Assembly: GCF_001679665.1 (NCBI RefSeq)
Contig: NZ_CP013244.1
Coordinates: 2,922,980-2,986,979, forward strand
Direction of reading: 5' to 3'
Origin: Candidatus Viadribacter manganicus
GTDB lineage: Bacteria; Pseudomonadota; Alphaproteobacteria; Caulobacterales; Aquidulcibacteraceae
Length of the DNA stretch: 64,000 bases
Part shown: positions 8,132 through 16,687 of the stretch, one piece after another
Layout: every line of letters begins with the position of its first letter
Numbering within the stretch: position 1 is the stretch's first letter
Made by a program: the position numbers and the translations under genes
Notes under the pieces: model-generated
Told to the model about the DNA's origin: nothing
What the model saw: only the letters and a program-made list of their open reading frames with translations
Database searches by the model: none

Positions 8132-8908
8132 TTATGACGCTTCCGCACCGGCATAGAGAGCTTCAGGTTCGTTGCGGAGCTTTGCCCACATCTGGTCCCC
8201 AAACGAGAAATGCCACCATTCGGATGGATTGGAGGCGAAACCAACCTCGACCATCAGCCAGTACAACAACCGCCGGTTGGCGCGCGCTTCCTCGTTGGAA
8301 AACGAAAACGCCTCAGGGTCGAGGGCCTCCTCGAACCGATTTGTGTGCGCGAGCGGCGAGGCGTCGTCGAACAACGAGCCCATCCACAGCGCCTCACCGG
8401 CCCGCCAGCGGATCGTCAGATCGACAGCGCCGCCGGTCGAGTGCGGGGATGGCCCGCCGGCGCCGGTGCTGGGCGCTGCCCAATAGTTCGAGACTTCGGC
8501 GGCGAGTTGTTCGTCCGAGAGCTGAGGCTTGCGTTTGCGTAATTCCGCAGGGAGCCATTGATCGAAGAAATAGGACTGCACCGCTTGCGGCCGCCATGCG
8601 TCAAAGACGAAGAGCTCAAGCTCGGCTTTGTTAAGGCGCGCGTTGACATCACGCAGCCGCTCGGCCGCGCCTTGCCGAAGCGATAGCGTCGTGATCGCGC
8701 CGGGAATGATCGCGTAATAGGGTGGGTTGCGCTCTTGCGCATAGAAGTTCTCGCCGCGCACGCCGTAGTCGCTGAGTGTCACCAGCGGCTCCTTGTTCGC
8801 GGCGCCGTCAAACGCGATTGGAAGTTCGCGATAGCCGCGCGCGCCCTTTGGCGGCGGGGGCGGAATTGGCCTATCGCGAAGGCCGCTGAGTGGACCGAAA
8901 ATGCTCAT
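8132..8908 (-). CDS. D-alanyl-D-alanine dipeptidase, VanX/DdpX type (peptidase M15D)
   Basis: A 258-residue zinc dipeptidase predicted to cleave D-Ala-D-Ala. The M15 zinc site is clear: SPHSTGGAVDL at 154-164 gives His156 and Asp163, and EWWHF at 230-234 gives catalytic Glu230 and His233. FDAWRP at 102-107 includes the Arg that stabilises the transition state in VanX. No signal peptide is visible, so it is probably cytoplasmic and used in murein dipeptide salvage rather than vancomycin resistance, as no vanHA-type genes are nearby. It is last in the lgt-midA-pgeF string and overlaps the small gene upstream. Confidence 0.9.
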   Translation of the reverse strand: MSIFGPLSGLRDRPIPPPPPKGARGYRELPIAFDGAANKEPLVTLSDYGVRGENFYAQERNPPYYAIIPGAITTLSLRQGAAERLRDVNARLNKAELELFVFDAWRPQAVQSYFFDQWLPAELRKRKPQLSDEQLAAEVSNYWAAPSTGAGGPSPHSTGGAVDLTIRWRAGEALWMGSLFDDASPLAHTNRFEEALDPEAFSFSNEEARANRRLLYWLMVEVGFASNPSEWWHFSFGDQMWAKLRNEPEALYAGAEAS

Positions 8909-9065
8909 GCCAGCAATCGACTCTTCTAAATCGAGGTCCGTTTATGGTCACGAACAGTACGGCCTCAGTTTGGCGCTGGATGCCGATCAGCGCGATGGCC
9001 GCAACGATCGTCGACACACCGCACGCAATGCCGGCCACAATCGTGGCAAGTTCGCTGAAATCCAA
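8871..9065 (-). CDS. Small single-pass membrane protein (64 aa)
   Basis: A 64-residue frame with a hydrophobic segment at about residues 6-28 (ATIVAGIACGVSTIVAAIA) and a basic C-terminus. The start is TTG at 9063-9065 with GAGAGG six bases upstream. It begins 10 bases after the pgeF stop and overlaps the next gene's start by 38 bases, so position and ribosome site fit a real operon member. No family is recognised. It could also be non-coding spacer. Confidence 0.45.
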   Translation of the reverse strand: MDFSELATIVAGIACGVSTIVAAIALIGIQRQTEAVLFVTINGPRFRRVDCWHEHFRSTQRPSR

Positions 9066-9075
9066 ATGCGCCCTC

Positions 9076-9885
9076 TCAATCGCCGCTTAACATGATGACA
9101 CTGCAATTGCGGCCATAATCGCCGGCCTTCTCGTGCACGGAGCGCCGATGCGAGTGAAGGCGTGTGGATTCGGCATAAGTATCGAGCGGTAGCGTTTCAA
9201 TTTGCGTGACGCCAGCCGCTTCAAGACGCGAGGCGCAAAAGCCTGGAAGGTCGAAGTGAAAGCGATCGCCGGCGCCGGGGACGAAGAACCGCGCGAAGCT
9301 CGGATCAGCGGTAGTGAACTCAGCCTCGAACTCTGGCCCAACCTCGTATGAGCTTTGATGAATTGTCGGGCCGATAGCGGCCGCGACGTTTGCGCGTGAA
9401 GCGCCGTGCTTTTCCATCATGCCGACCGTATTTTCGATGACGCCGCCAATCGCGCCGCGCCAACCAGCGTGCGCGGCGCCAATCACCTTCGCGTTGGCGT
9501 CAGCGAACAAGATCGGTGTGCAATCGGCGGTAAGAATGGAAATGGCGAGGTTCGGCGTGGTGGTAACAAGCGCATCAGCGCGCGGGCGCTCGCCTTGCCA
9601 TGGCGCGTCGATGAAGACAGCCGTCGGGGAGTGAACCTGATGTACGCCGCAGAGATGATCGCGATCGACGCTGAATGTTGCCGCGATGCGCGCCCGGTTC
9701 TCTAACACGTTGGCCGGGTCATCGTTCGAGCCTGTGCCCGCATTCAGCGATGCATAGATGCCCTTCGAGACGCCGCCTTCGCGCCCGAAGAAACCGTGCT
9801 TCACGCTTGCAAGCACGTTGGCGCGCGAGGAGGGCGGCGTGCTCAGAAGCCGGCCGGCGGCGGCAGATTGGGGCTCGATAGACAT
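9076..9885 (-). CDS. pgeF: PgeF/YfiH-type purine nucleoside phosphorylase (laccase-domain) protein
   Basis: A 269-residue member of the YfiH/YlmD family. Members have been reported both as polyphenol oxidases, as adenosine-acting enzymes, and as editors of wrongly made peptidoglycan precursors containing Ser (PgeF). The zinc-site residues are visible: His85 in HQVHS, Cys122 in ADCTP and His139 in AHAGWRG. The ATG at 9885 makes it overlap midA by 43 bases; a GTG 23 codons later, just before the conserved VKHGFF segment, is an alternative start. The gene is third in the lgt-midA-pgeF string. Confidence 0.92.
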   Translation of the reverse strand: MSIEPQSAAAGRLLSTPPSSRANVLASVKHGFFGREGGVSKGIYASLNAGTGSNDDPANVLENRARIAATFSVDRDHLCGVHQVHSPTAVFIDAPWQGERPRADALVTTTPNLAISILTADCTPILFADANAKVIGAAHAGWRGAIGGVIENTVGMMEKHGASRANVAAAIGPTIHQSSYEVGPEFEAEFTTADPSFARFFVPGAGDRFHFDLPGFCASRLEAAGVTQIETLPLDTYAESTRLHSHRRSVHEKAGDYGRNCSVIMLSGD

Positions 9886-10886
9886 ATCACTTTGAACAAT
9901 GCGCCCATTTCGTCCGGGTGCGTCAAGCGCCGCACTTCACGCTTTAGGCGTTCCGTATGCGTCGGATTTGCGCGCATCAGTGCATCCGCACGGAATTCGA
10001 TGCCCAACGCGCGCAAGAACGCGCCCTGTGTAATCGGGCCGTGCACTTGAAGGTTCGCATCGGATGCAAGCTGCGCAATGCGGCTGAAATCGACGTGCGC
10101 CGTTAAATCCGCCTCGCCGGGCGCCTCGATCGGATCGACCTTCTTGTGGTTCCGCAACGCCTGCAGCGTGTCCGCGCCCTCGGGTTTGGCGTAGCCGTAG
10201 TCGATGATCAGCACGCGGCCCGGCGCATCATGCAACCGCCGCTCGATGTCATAGATGAGGCTCTCCAAGCCTGGCGCGATCTCGCGCACTGTTCCGGGCT
10301 CAGTGTCGCTTTCAGGCGCTGGGATCGCCGCACTCAGTCCAAAGGTGAGCTTGTCGGCTTCATTGAGGCCGACGAGCTTTTCGTGCCAGCCGTCTTCGCC
10401 GAACACAAATTGGCGGATCGGTAAGCAATCGAAGAATTCGTTGGCGACAATCAAGGATGGGCCAGGCGGCGCATCCTCGATGCGCGGCGCCCATTCGGCC
10501 GTTGGCACACGTTGGGCTTGTTCGTCCCGCAGTGGCTCACTGGTTTCCACCAGCACCACGTTTGCCGCATCGTGCATGCCCTCGATGCGCAGCGTAGCGC
10601 GCAACGCATCTTGCATCAGCACGCCGCGGCCCGGGCCTAGCTCGATCCAATTGAACGCCGGCTTTCCAAGCGCGTCCCATTCATGCGCGCACCAAAGCCC
10701 GATCAGTTCGCCGAACATCTGGCTGGCTTCGGGGGCCGTCAGGAAATCTGCGTTCGCGCCGCCTATGCTCGGCCGCGTGGCGTAATAACCGTCATCCGGA
10801 TCGTAGAGACACGCACCCATGAACTCCGCGACGGTCAGCGGACCGTTGTCGCGGATATGTTCGACCAGTTTCTCGCTAAGGCTCAC
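9843..10886 (-). CDS. MidA-type SAM-dependent methyltransferase (DUF185 family)
   Basis: Homologue of mitochondrial NDUFAF7/MidA, which methylates an Arg on a complex I subunit during assembly; the bacterial target is less certain. The protein starts at GTG 10884-10886, overlapping the lgt stop as GTGA, giving 347 residues. The in-frame extension upstream to 11057 is antisense-free but overlaps lgt and looks unconserved, so I reject it. Visible features are the N-terminal GPLTVAEFM and LYDPDDGYY, the SAM loop WIELGPGRGVLM, and VANEFFDCLPIRQF, all typical of the family. Confidence 0.9.
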   Translation of the reverse strand: MSLSEKLVEHIRDNGPLTVAEFMGACLYDPDDGYYATRPSIGGANADFLTAPEASQMFGELIGLWCAHEWDALGKPAFNWIELGPGRGVLMQDALRATLRIEGMHDAANVVLVETSEPLRDEQAQRVPTAEWAPRIEDAPPGPSLIVANEFFDCLPIRQFVFGEDGWHEKLVGLNEADKLTFGLSAAIPAPESDTEPGTVREIAPGLESLIYDIERRLHDAPGRVLIIDYGYAKPEGADTLQALRNHKKVDPIEAPGEADLTAHVDFSRIAQLASDANLQVHGPITQGAFLRALGIEFRADALMRANPTHTERLKREVRRLTHPDEMGALFKVICLSSPNLPPPAGF

Positions 10887-11935
10887 GCCGACGCCAGTTT
10901 CGGTTGCTTGAGAGCTCGGCGAATGAGCCATGCGCCGCCGAGGATCATCGGGATCGAGAGGATCATCCCCATGGTGATGACGCCGCGCAGCGCCTCCGGC
11001 ATGTGCGCATCCGGCTCGCGTACGGTTTCCAGAAGCGCACGGAAGAGGCCGTAGCAAACTAGGAAGATGCCGGTGTTCATGCCGGGGCGGCGCAACGTGT
11101 CAAAGCGCAAAGTTGCGATGCTTATGATCGTGAACAGCGCAAAGCCTTCCAGCGCCGCCTCGTACAATTGGCTTGGGTGACGCGGGTCTGTGCCGGCCGG
11201 GCAATAGCCGCCGCTCTGCTGCATCAGCCGCTCGTTGCAGAACACGATGCCAAGCGGACTGTCCGTCACGCGGCCCCAAAGCTCGCCATTGATGAAGTTG
11301 GCGATGCGGCCGAAGAACAAGCCGATCGGCGCTGCCGCCGCTGCAAGATCGCCCAGGCGCAAGAGATCGACGGTGTCGGTCTTGGCCTTTTCGCGGGCCG
11401 CTTCCGCTTCCGTTTTCAATACCCATTTGTCTTCGCCAAAGCGCGTGTACTTTCCACCCTCGCCATCCGGTGCTTTCGCAACCGCGTGTTTGGCGACGAG
11501 CTTTGCGTATTGGTCTTCGTTCACGTGCTTTTGGCGGGTGAACCACCAGGCAGCCAGCGCAACGCCGATGAGTCCGCCGTGGAAACTCATGCCGCCTTGC
11601 CAGATCTGCAGGATCTCAGCCGGGTTATGCCAGATCATGTCCGGCTTGTAGAAAAGCACGTAGCCGATGCGCCCGCCGAGGATGACGCCGAGCGTCGCCC
11701 AGAACAGAAAGTCATCGACTTGCGGCACGCTCATCGGCGCGCGGTTGGGGGCCCAGAGCTTGTCGCGCCGGATCAGCCAGACCATCCAGCGCCAGCCGAG
11801 GACCAGGCCCACGATGTAGGCAAGCGCATACCAGCGTAGATGGAACGGCCCGAGGCTCAGGCCGCCAACCTCGAAGCCCGGAATGGTGAAGGCCGCCGGG
11901 TCGATATTGGGGAATTGGATCGCTTCTAAAATCAC
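10883..11935 (-). CDS. lgt: Prolipoprotein diacylglyceryl transferase
   Basis: Transfers diacylglycerol from phosphatidylglycerol to the lipobox Cys of prolipoproteins at the inner membrane. The 350-residue protein has several membrane spans and the signature GRIANFINGELWGR at 209-222. The conserved FHGG is at 118-121 and HPSQLYEA occurs near the C-terminal third. It is longer than typical (about 260-300 residues) because of a charged insert at about 136-189 between the FHGG helix and the signature helix. It leads an operon with midA and pgeF and is divergent from ubiK. Confidence 0.96.
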   Translation of the reverse strand: MILEAIQFPNIDPAAFTIPGFEVGGLSLGPFHLRWYALAYIVGLVLGWRWMVWLIRRDKLWAPNRAPMSVPQVDDFLFWATLGVILGGRIGYVLFYKPDMIWHNPAEILQIWQGGMSFHGGLIGVALAAWWFTRQKHVNEDQYAKLVAKHAVAKAPDGEGGKYTRFGEDKWVLKTEAEAAREKAKTDTVDLLRLGDLAAAAAPIGLFFGRIANFINGELWGRVTDSPLGIVFCNERLMQQSGGYCPAGTDPRHPSQLYEAALEGFALFTIISIATLRFDTLRRPGMNTGIFLVCYGLFRALLETVREPDAHMPEALRGVITMGMILSIPMILGGAWLIRRALKQPKLASA

Positions 11936-12013
11936 CCGCTTCCACCTTTAGCTGATTGGCCGCATTGTCCGGCCCCGCGGCGCTTAATAAGTAGGCCGAA
12001 AGGATCGGTCCAC

Positions 12014-12268
12014 ATGCAAACGACAAGCTCGGTGTTCGATGATCTGGCCCGTTTGATGACTGGGGCCATGGGCATGGCTCAGGGAGCGCAACTTGAGGCG
12101 AAGAGCTTTATGCGCGCCCACGCCGACCGTTTCGTCGCGGAAATGGACCTTGTCAGCCGCGATGAATTCGAGGCCGTGAAGCAACTCGCCTCGGACGCGC
12201 GCGCCGAAGCGGACGCTTTGAAGGAGCGAGTCGCCGCGCTCGAGGCCCTGCTCAAGGATCGAGCATAA
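12014..12268 (+). CDS. ubiK: Ubiquinone biosynthesis accessory factor UbiK (BMFP family)
   Basis: An 84-residue, largely helical protein of the BMFP/COG2960 family. UbiK promotes aerobic ubiquinone synthesis with UbiJ and binds lipid. Residues 1-35 form the amphipathic, Met/Ala-rich region and 45-82 form a C-terminal coiled coil (SRDEFEAVKQLASDARAEAD then ERVAALEALL) typical of the family. It is transcribed away from lgt across a 78-base divergent spacer. Confidence 0.88.
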   Translation: MQTTSSVFDDLARLMTGAMGMAQGAQLEAKSFMRAHADRFVAEMDLVSRDEFEAVKQLASDARAEADALKERVAALEALLKDRA

Positions 12269-12437
12269 ATTCGCGTAATGCGAAGAAACCGCGACGTTTA
12301 GTTTCGAGTAAGATTCTAGGCGCTTACCTAGAGGCGAGGGCTCGATTCGACGCGTCGGCTAAAGATGCGCATCCGAGGTGAAGAGATCGAATTTCGGCCG
12401 CTGAGGGGCGGCTAGCGCTCGCGAAGAGGGGACGCTG

Positions 12438-12944
12438 ATGGATCTCTGGATCGACGACGAAGCTGAAACTTCATCTGACCCGATGGATACGGTCGAGGCC
12501 GTAATCGGCTCCGACGATCGGTTTCAGTGCGAACGCGCCGAGGACGGCGATGTGCACTTCTCGTTCAAGACGAGCTGGGGTGAGAGCGTAGGCTATTTCT
12601 CCTATCGCCACGAATTGCCGGCGCTGCTGTTCACGTTGGGCTTCGAAATTCAGGCGCCGGTCTCGCGGCGGATGGAGGCAACCAAACTTGCTTCGCTGAT
12701 TAACGAAAATCTTTGGCTCGGCCATTTCGATGTCTGGAGCGACGACGGCACCATCATCTTCCGCCATGCGATGCCGATGATCGGCCGCGATGAGATTTCG
12801 ATCGGCGAAATCCAAGCAATGCTGGCGGCTGCGATGGACGCGGCTGAACGCTTCAGCCCAGCGTTCCAATACGTCATTCTTGGCAATATGTCGGCGGAGG
12901 ATTCGTCCGCCGCCGCTCTGTTCGAGACCTGCGGAGAAGCGTGA
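12438..12944 (+). CDS. YbjN-domain protein
   Basis: A 168-residue protein with the YbjN fold, related to type III secretion chaperones but free-standing. Visible are an acidic N-terminus, a beta-rich block (WGESVGYFSYRHELP), and the helix/strand stretch MEATKLASLINENLWLGHFDVW that is characteristic. In E. coli YbjN affects motility and stress traits; no biochemical role is established. A 169-base leader precedes it, containing CTAGG/CCTAG inverted copies near 12316-12331. Its stop overlaps proC as GTGA, so the two are translationally coupled, an arrangement frequent in this group. Confidence 0.85.
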   Translation: MDLWIDDEAETSSDPMDTVEAVIGSDDRFQCERAEDGDVHFSFKTSWGESVGYFSYRHELPALLFTLGFEIQAPVSRRMEATKLASLINENLWLGHFDVWSDDGTIIFRHAMPMIGRDEISIGEIQAMLAAAMDAAERFSPAFQYVILGNMSAEDSSAAALFETCGEA

Positions 12945-13762
12945 GCGGCCTAGACGCACCGTCGATTGCTTTAGTCGGTGCGGGCGCTATGGGCGGCGCA
13001 CTGGTTCGAGGTTGGATCGAAGCTGTCCGCAAGGGCGGCGCGCTAACGCTCAGCATTGTCGATCCAAGCTTTGATCCAGAGCTTGAGCGCGAGTTGGATT
13101 CCGTTGGCGCGGTGATAAATCCGCCTGATCCAGGTCCAGTCGATATCGTTGTCCTTGCGGTGAAGCCGCAGACCTTTCCCTCAATCGTCGATGGCGTGAA
13201 GCGCTTCATCGGCCCAGACACGCGCGTGATGTCGGTCATGGCCGGCATCCCGATGGAGCTGCTCTCACGTGAGCTTGGTGCGCAACGCATCGTGCGCTGT
13301 GTGCCGAATACGCCAGCCCGCATCGGCCGCGGCGTCACCGCCTATGTGGCGTCGCCCGCGTGCACGCCTGAGGATCGCGCGCTCGTCGAACAATTGCTCG
13401 AACCTCTAGGCACTGTTGAGCCGATCGCCGCCGAGCGGCTCATGGATGTGGTGACCGCCGTATCCGGCTCTGGTCCCGCCTATGTTTTCCTGCTCGCCGA
13501 AGTGCTCGCTGCCGCCGCTGAGCAAGAGGGCCTCGATCGCGACACCGCGATGCGTATCGCCAGCCAAACCGTCGCCGGCGCAGGCGCGCTCATGTTGCAG
13601 ACTGGCGAACCGCCCGGCGCGCTCCGCAAACAAGTGACCTCGCCAGGCGGCACCACGGAAGCCGCACTCGACGTACTCGGCGCAGGGGACGGTCTCGGGC
13701 CATTGCTGCGCCGCGCCGTCAGCGCAGCGGCGGCTAGGTCCCGTCAACTCGGCAAAGGCTGA
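12941..13762 (+). CDS. proC: Pyrroline-5-carboxylate reductase
   Basis: Last step of proline synthesis: reduces pyrroline-5-carboxylate to proline with NAD(P)H. The 273-residue protein has the N-terminal Rossmann loop VGAGAMGGAL, the segment VLAVKPQ, the RCVPNTPA strand, and the C-terminal signature region VTAVSGSGPAY followed by QVTSPGGTT. The start is GTG at 12941, overlapping the ybjN stop; it begins right before the Rossmann strand as in homologues. Confidence 0.96.
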   Translation: MSGLDAPSIALVGAGAMGGALVRGWIEAVRKGGALTLSIVDPSFDPELERELDSVGAVINPPDPGPVDIVVLAVKPQTFPSIVDGVKRFIGPDTRVMSVMAGIPMELLSRELGAQRIVRCVPNTPARIGRGVTAYVASPACTPEDRALVEQLLEPLGTVEPIAAERLMDVVTAVSGSGPAYVFLLAEVLAAAAEQEGLDRDTAMRIASQTVAGAGALMLQTGEPPGALRKQVTSPGGTTEAALDVLGAGDGLGPLLRRAVSAAAARSRQLGKG

Positions 13763-13802
13763 CACTTCTCAGCTTCGCCGCGATTTGGCATGACAATCGC
13801 TC

Positions 13803-14753
13803 ATGCTCGTTTTCGATCTCGCCCCCGGACGCAACACGCAGAGCGGGTTTTGGGGGGCGGATTTCCAGCTGGTCGACGGCTACGTGCACGTCAAATCGAC
13901 GGGCGTGCGCTTCAAGAATGATTGGCAACTCTGGGCCGACATTTGGCGCTGGTTCACGTACTACGCGTTCGTGCGTCTGCACGGATTCTGGACGCGCCTC
14001 ACCAAAGCGCGTGGCCCGCGCATCTGGTTCGCGCCGTATCGTCCGCGTCCCTGGTACATCATTTGGGCGGCCATGGTGTGGGGCGGATTTGAGTTCGCCT
14101 CATCGCCTGAGCGTGCTGATGCTGCGTTTTATTTTGAAGACCAGACTGTCGCCGCACCACCGCCGCCGCAACACGCGAAGGCGTTCAACTTCGGCGTTGG
14201 TGATGTCTCAAAAAGCAACGTTGCGCGCGTGATGGAGCGAGCCTTTGGCTATCCGCTGGCGATTGACCCCACAACGTTCGTTGGTGACGCCGTTGAAAAA
14301 GGCGAGGGCAATGGTCTTCACGATGGCCGCTTGGTCACATGTCCGCTGCAGCCGCAGCCCGGCAAATCCTATCAACGCGTAATCAAGACTGAAGGCGCCG
14401 ACGGCTGGGCGCATGATTTGCGCACCGCATGCGTTGGCGCCCGTCCGGTCGTGGTCTTCGTCAAGCGAAAGCCAGCCGCCGCACGCTTCTCAATTCAGAA
14501 CACAAGCGTCGTCGTGAAATTGCCTGAAGAGGTGTTTTCTTCTGCCGAACTCGATCAGATTTCTAACTTTTGCACCGAGATGAAGCTCGATTGGGGTGGG
14601 CTCGATGTCCTGCGCGAACACGAGAGCGGCAGGCTTTACGTCGTTGACGTCAATAAAACCGACACTGGCCCTGCCGTCGTACTCAATTGGAAAGATCGCG
14701 CCCGCGCGACTACATTGCTTTCGGCCGCGTTGGCGCGACTGGTGCGCGCCTAG
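13803..14753 (+). CDS. ATP-grasp-like hypothetical protein
   Basis: A 316-residue protein with no assigned function. The N-terminal third is Trp/Tyr-rich (WQLWADIWRWFTYYAF) with a possible membrane-associated patch. The C-terminal part resembles the end of ATP-grasp folds: a strand VVVKLPEEVF, then LDWGGLDVLREHESGRLYVVDVN, where the DVxRExxxGxxYVVDVN arrangement recalls the metal-binding Asp/Glu and Asn of that fold. Homologues seem to be annotated as hypothetical. The substrate is unknown. It is convergent with, and overlaps by 4 bases, the methyltransferase at 14750. Confidence 0.6.
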   Translation: MLVFDLAPGRNTQSGFWGADFQLVDGYVHVKSTGVRFKNDWQLWADIWRWFTYYAFVRLHGFWTRLTKARGPRIWFAPYRPRPWYIIWAAMVWGGFEFASSPERADAAFYFEDQTVAAPPPPQHAKAFNFGVGDVSKSNVARVMERAFGYPLAIDPTTFVGDAVEKGEGNGLHDGRLVTCPLQPQPGKSYQRVIKTEGADGWAHDLRTACVGARPVVVFVKRKPAAARFSIQNTSVVVKLPEEVFSSAELDQISNFCTEMKLDWGGLDVLREHESGRLYVVDVNKTDTGPAVVLNWKDRARATTLLSAALARLVRA

Positions 14754-15664
14754 CGCTTGATCGCCACCAACCCAACCACAGCGATGCGCTCCACATCCGC
14801 ATAGTCTGCGCGTTCCAGCTCCTCGCCGAAAACATCGGGATCGAGCTCACGGTAGGTGACATCGAAGTCGCTGAGCGCTTCGAGCAACGCCTTCTTCAAA
14901 CGATCCTCGCCATCGACGATTGCGCTGCCGGTGTAGAGCAGCAATGCGCCGCCGGTCACCAGGCGCTCCGCCGCCGCTTTTGCCCAAGCAAGGGAGAGCC
15001 GTCCACCGTGTGCGCCTCCGCCGTCGCGATAGGCCCGGTGCGCGCCGTCTGCTATGTAGGGAGGGTTGGCAATGATGCAGTCGATGGCGCCTGGGACGCC
15101 GTCGAGCGCGTCTGTCTGAATCGCTTCGACATCCATGCCGTTGAATGCCGCGTTGATCCGCGAGAAGCGAATGGCTTGGGGGTTTATGTCTGTAAGCGTT
15201 ATTTGTGCGCCGGGTGAGAGTTGCGACGCAACCATACCGCCGACGCCCGCCCCGGCGCCGATATCGACGATGCGCCGACGCGCATTTAGTCGCGGCATCT
15301 CGCCTGCGAGAAACGAAGCGAACCTATAAGAATCGGGGCCAAAGAAAACGGAGTCATGGTCGTCGGTCGGGTAGGCGGAATGCAGGAATAGCAGGTCTCC
15401 GAGAGACGACACGCGCACCTTGCTCTTGGCGGGGCCGTTTTCTCGTACATCGAGCATATCGGCGGCGCGCAAAAGCGCGACGATATCGGGATCGGCTTGA
15501 TTCACCGAAAAGTAGCGGCTCCACCCAATGATGTCGCGCGCGTTTGCGGACGACGAACCGCGCATGATCGAGTGCGCGTGTGTCGCAGGTGTTGTCGTGA
15601 CGAACGAATAGTTTCGGGATTTGAGAAGCTGTAGCAACTGCAAAAGCGCATCGTCTAGTGTCAT
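14750..15664 (-). CDS. Class I SAM methyltransferase with NPPY motif, coupled to the diiron protein
   Basis: A 304-residue methyltransferase. The start is the ATG at 15662-15664, which overlaps the upstream stop as ATGA; the longer frame is rejected. Residues 1-110 form an uncharacterised N-terminal domain. The SAM loop VDIGAGAGVGG and acidic LTDINPQA follow, then CIIANPPYIADG. NPPY is the catalytic motif of N-methyltransferases acting on planar amino or amide groups (HemK/PrmC, RlmG, adenine MTases), so rRNA, protein or small-molecule targets are all possible. Coupling to the heme-oxygenase-like protein suggests a shared pathway. Confidence 0.8.
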   Translation of the reverse strand: MTLDDALLQLLQLLKSRNYSFVTTTPATHAHSIMRGSSSANARDIIGWSRYFSVNQADPDIVALLRAADMLDVRENGPAKSKVRVSSLGDLLFLHSAYPTDDHDSVFFGPDSYRFASFLAGEMPRLNARRRIVDIGAGAGVGGMVASQLSPGAQITLTDINPQAIRFSRINAAFNGMDVEAIQTDALDGVPGAIDCIIANPPYIADGAHRAYRDGGGAHGGRLSLAWAKAAAERLVTGGALLLYTGSAIVDGEDRLKKALLEALSDFDVTYRELDPDVFGEELERADYADVERIAVVGLVAIKR

Positions 15665-16581
15665 AGGTGGGGCAGAGCCCCGCCATCGCCACCCCAAAGA
15701 TGCGAGCGATAGGCCTCGAAGCAATCGGCGCCGCATTGCAGGCGCATCAGCGCGCCTTCGGCGATGTAGGGCGCTGCTTCCGGCGTTTCGGCAACGATCG
15801 AACCAAACACTTCGCGGTTCCACGCCTCAGAATGTTTGATGTCCAACACGGCGTGCAGATCGAAATAATGCCGCGCCTTTGCCGATACGCGTAAGCGGCG
15901 CAGCGCAAGGCTTACCTGCACGGCGCGTGCGGGTGCGGTAAGTTCAATCACACCCAACGCGCCCAGTGCGTGATACGCATACGCGCGATTGGTCGCCAAC
16001 GCCGCCATGGTGTTGCCGAGCGCCAGCGATGGCGCGATCGTGGTTTCGATCCGCGGCTTCAAACCAAGCGCGTGAACCAAGGTCTCAAGCATCGGACCGT
16101 GCATGCCCTTGGCGTTGCCTCGGCCCATTTCGTCCCAATAATTGCGCGCCAGCTCCAGCTTCGCCTGCGTCGGCATCTTCACTTGCGCCAGCGCAACCAG
16201 ATCGTCGAAGCCGGCCTCGCCAGCTGCTTCCTGCTCAACGAACCAGCGCATCTCGTCTTGCGAAGCGCGCTCTGCGAGCCATGGGAAGAGTGGATCGCCT
16301 TGTCCGGGCCCTGCATCCTTCAGGCTCTCAAACCAATTGACGAACCCGTTCGCATCTCTCGGCGCGGCCTGCGCACGTTCAGATTGCTCGCGGCGCGTGT
16401 GCTCGATGAACGTGCGCTCAAGCGAGAGCATCTTGTGCTCACGCTCCAACTCATTTTGCCAATCGCTGGACGGCGTCTGCGGTGAAAGCCGCGCACGATT
16501 CCACAGCGCCAATTTCGTCTGCAGCGCCTTGTCCTGATGGGGGTGTGGACGTAGGCGCCCAACTAAAGTCCCATCCGGCAT
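15661..16581 (-). CDS. Iron-containing redox enzyme, heme-oxygenase-like diiron family
   Basis: A 306-residue protein of the heme-oxygenase-like diiron oxidase group (Haem_oxygenas_2 type), whose members such as UndA, SznF and CADD oxidise varied small substrates with O2. The C-terminal two thirds is all-helical with the expected ligand helices: a Glu in WFVEQEAAGE, Glu/His in NYWDEMGRGN...MHGPML, Glu in GVIELTAP, and Asp/His residues in YFDLHAVLDIKHSEAW. The N-terminal 90 residues are polar and may be a separate lid. It is first in a two-gene operon and divergent from a TetR-like gene 106 bases away. The substrate is unknown. Confidence 0.8.
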   Translation of the reverse strand: MPDGTLVGRLRPHPHQDKALQTKLALWNRARLSPQTPSSDWQNELEREHKMLSLERTFIEHTRREQSERAQAAPRDANGFVNWFESLKDAGPGQGDPLFPWLAERASQDEMRWFVEQEAAGEAGFDDLVALAQVKMPTQAKLELARNYWDEMGRGNAKGMHGPMLETLVHALGLKPRIETTIAPSLALGNTMAALATNRAYAYHALGALGVIELTAPARAVQVSLALRRLRVSAKARHYFDLHAVLDIKHSEAWNREVFGSIVAETPEAAPYIAEGALMRLQCGADCFEAYRSHLWGGDGGALPHL

Positions 16582-16687
16582 GGTTGCCTCCTCGCGTGCT
16601 CACCCTCATCTGGGAAAGCGCCCGCTTGACGGCCAAGTCCAGCCGGGCCTTGATCGAAACGCAACTCAATTCCGCGACGAAGGTTTC

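Noticed and set aside
8132..8908. Vancomycin-resistance VanX
   Set aside because: No vanH/vanA/vanR/vanS genes nearby; a Gram-negative host would use it for murein dipeptide salvage.
10887..11057. N-terminal extension of the MidA-type methyltransferase
   Set aside because: It overlaps lgt by 171 bases and reads as His/Arg-rich junk; the GTGA overlap at 10883-10886 is the natural start.
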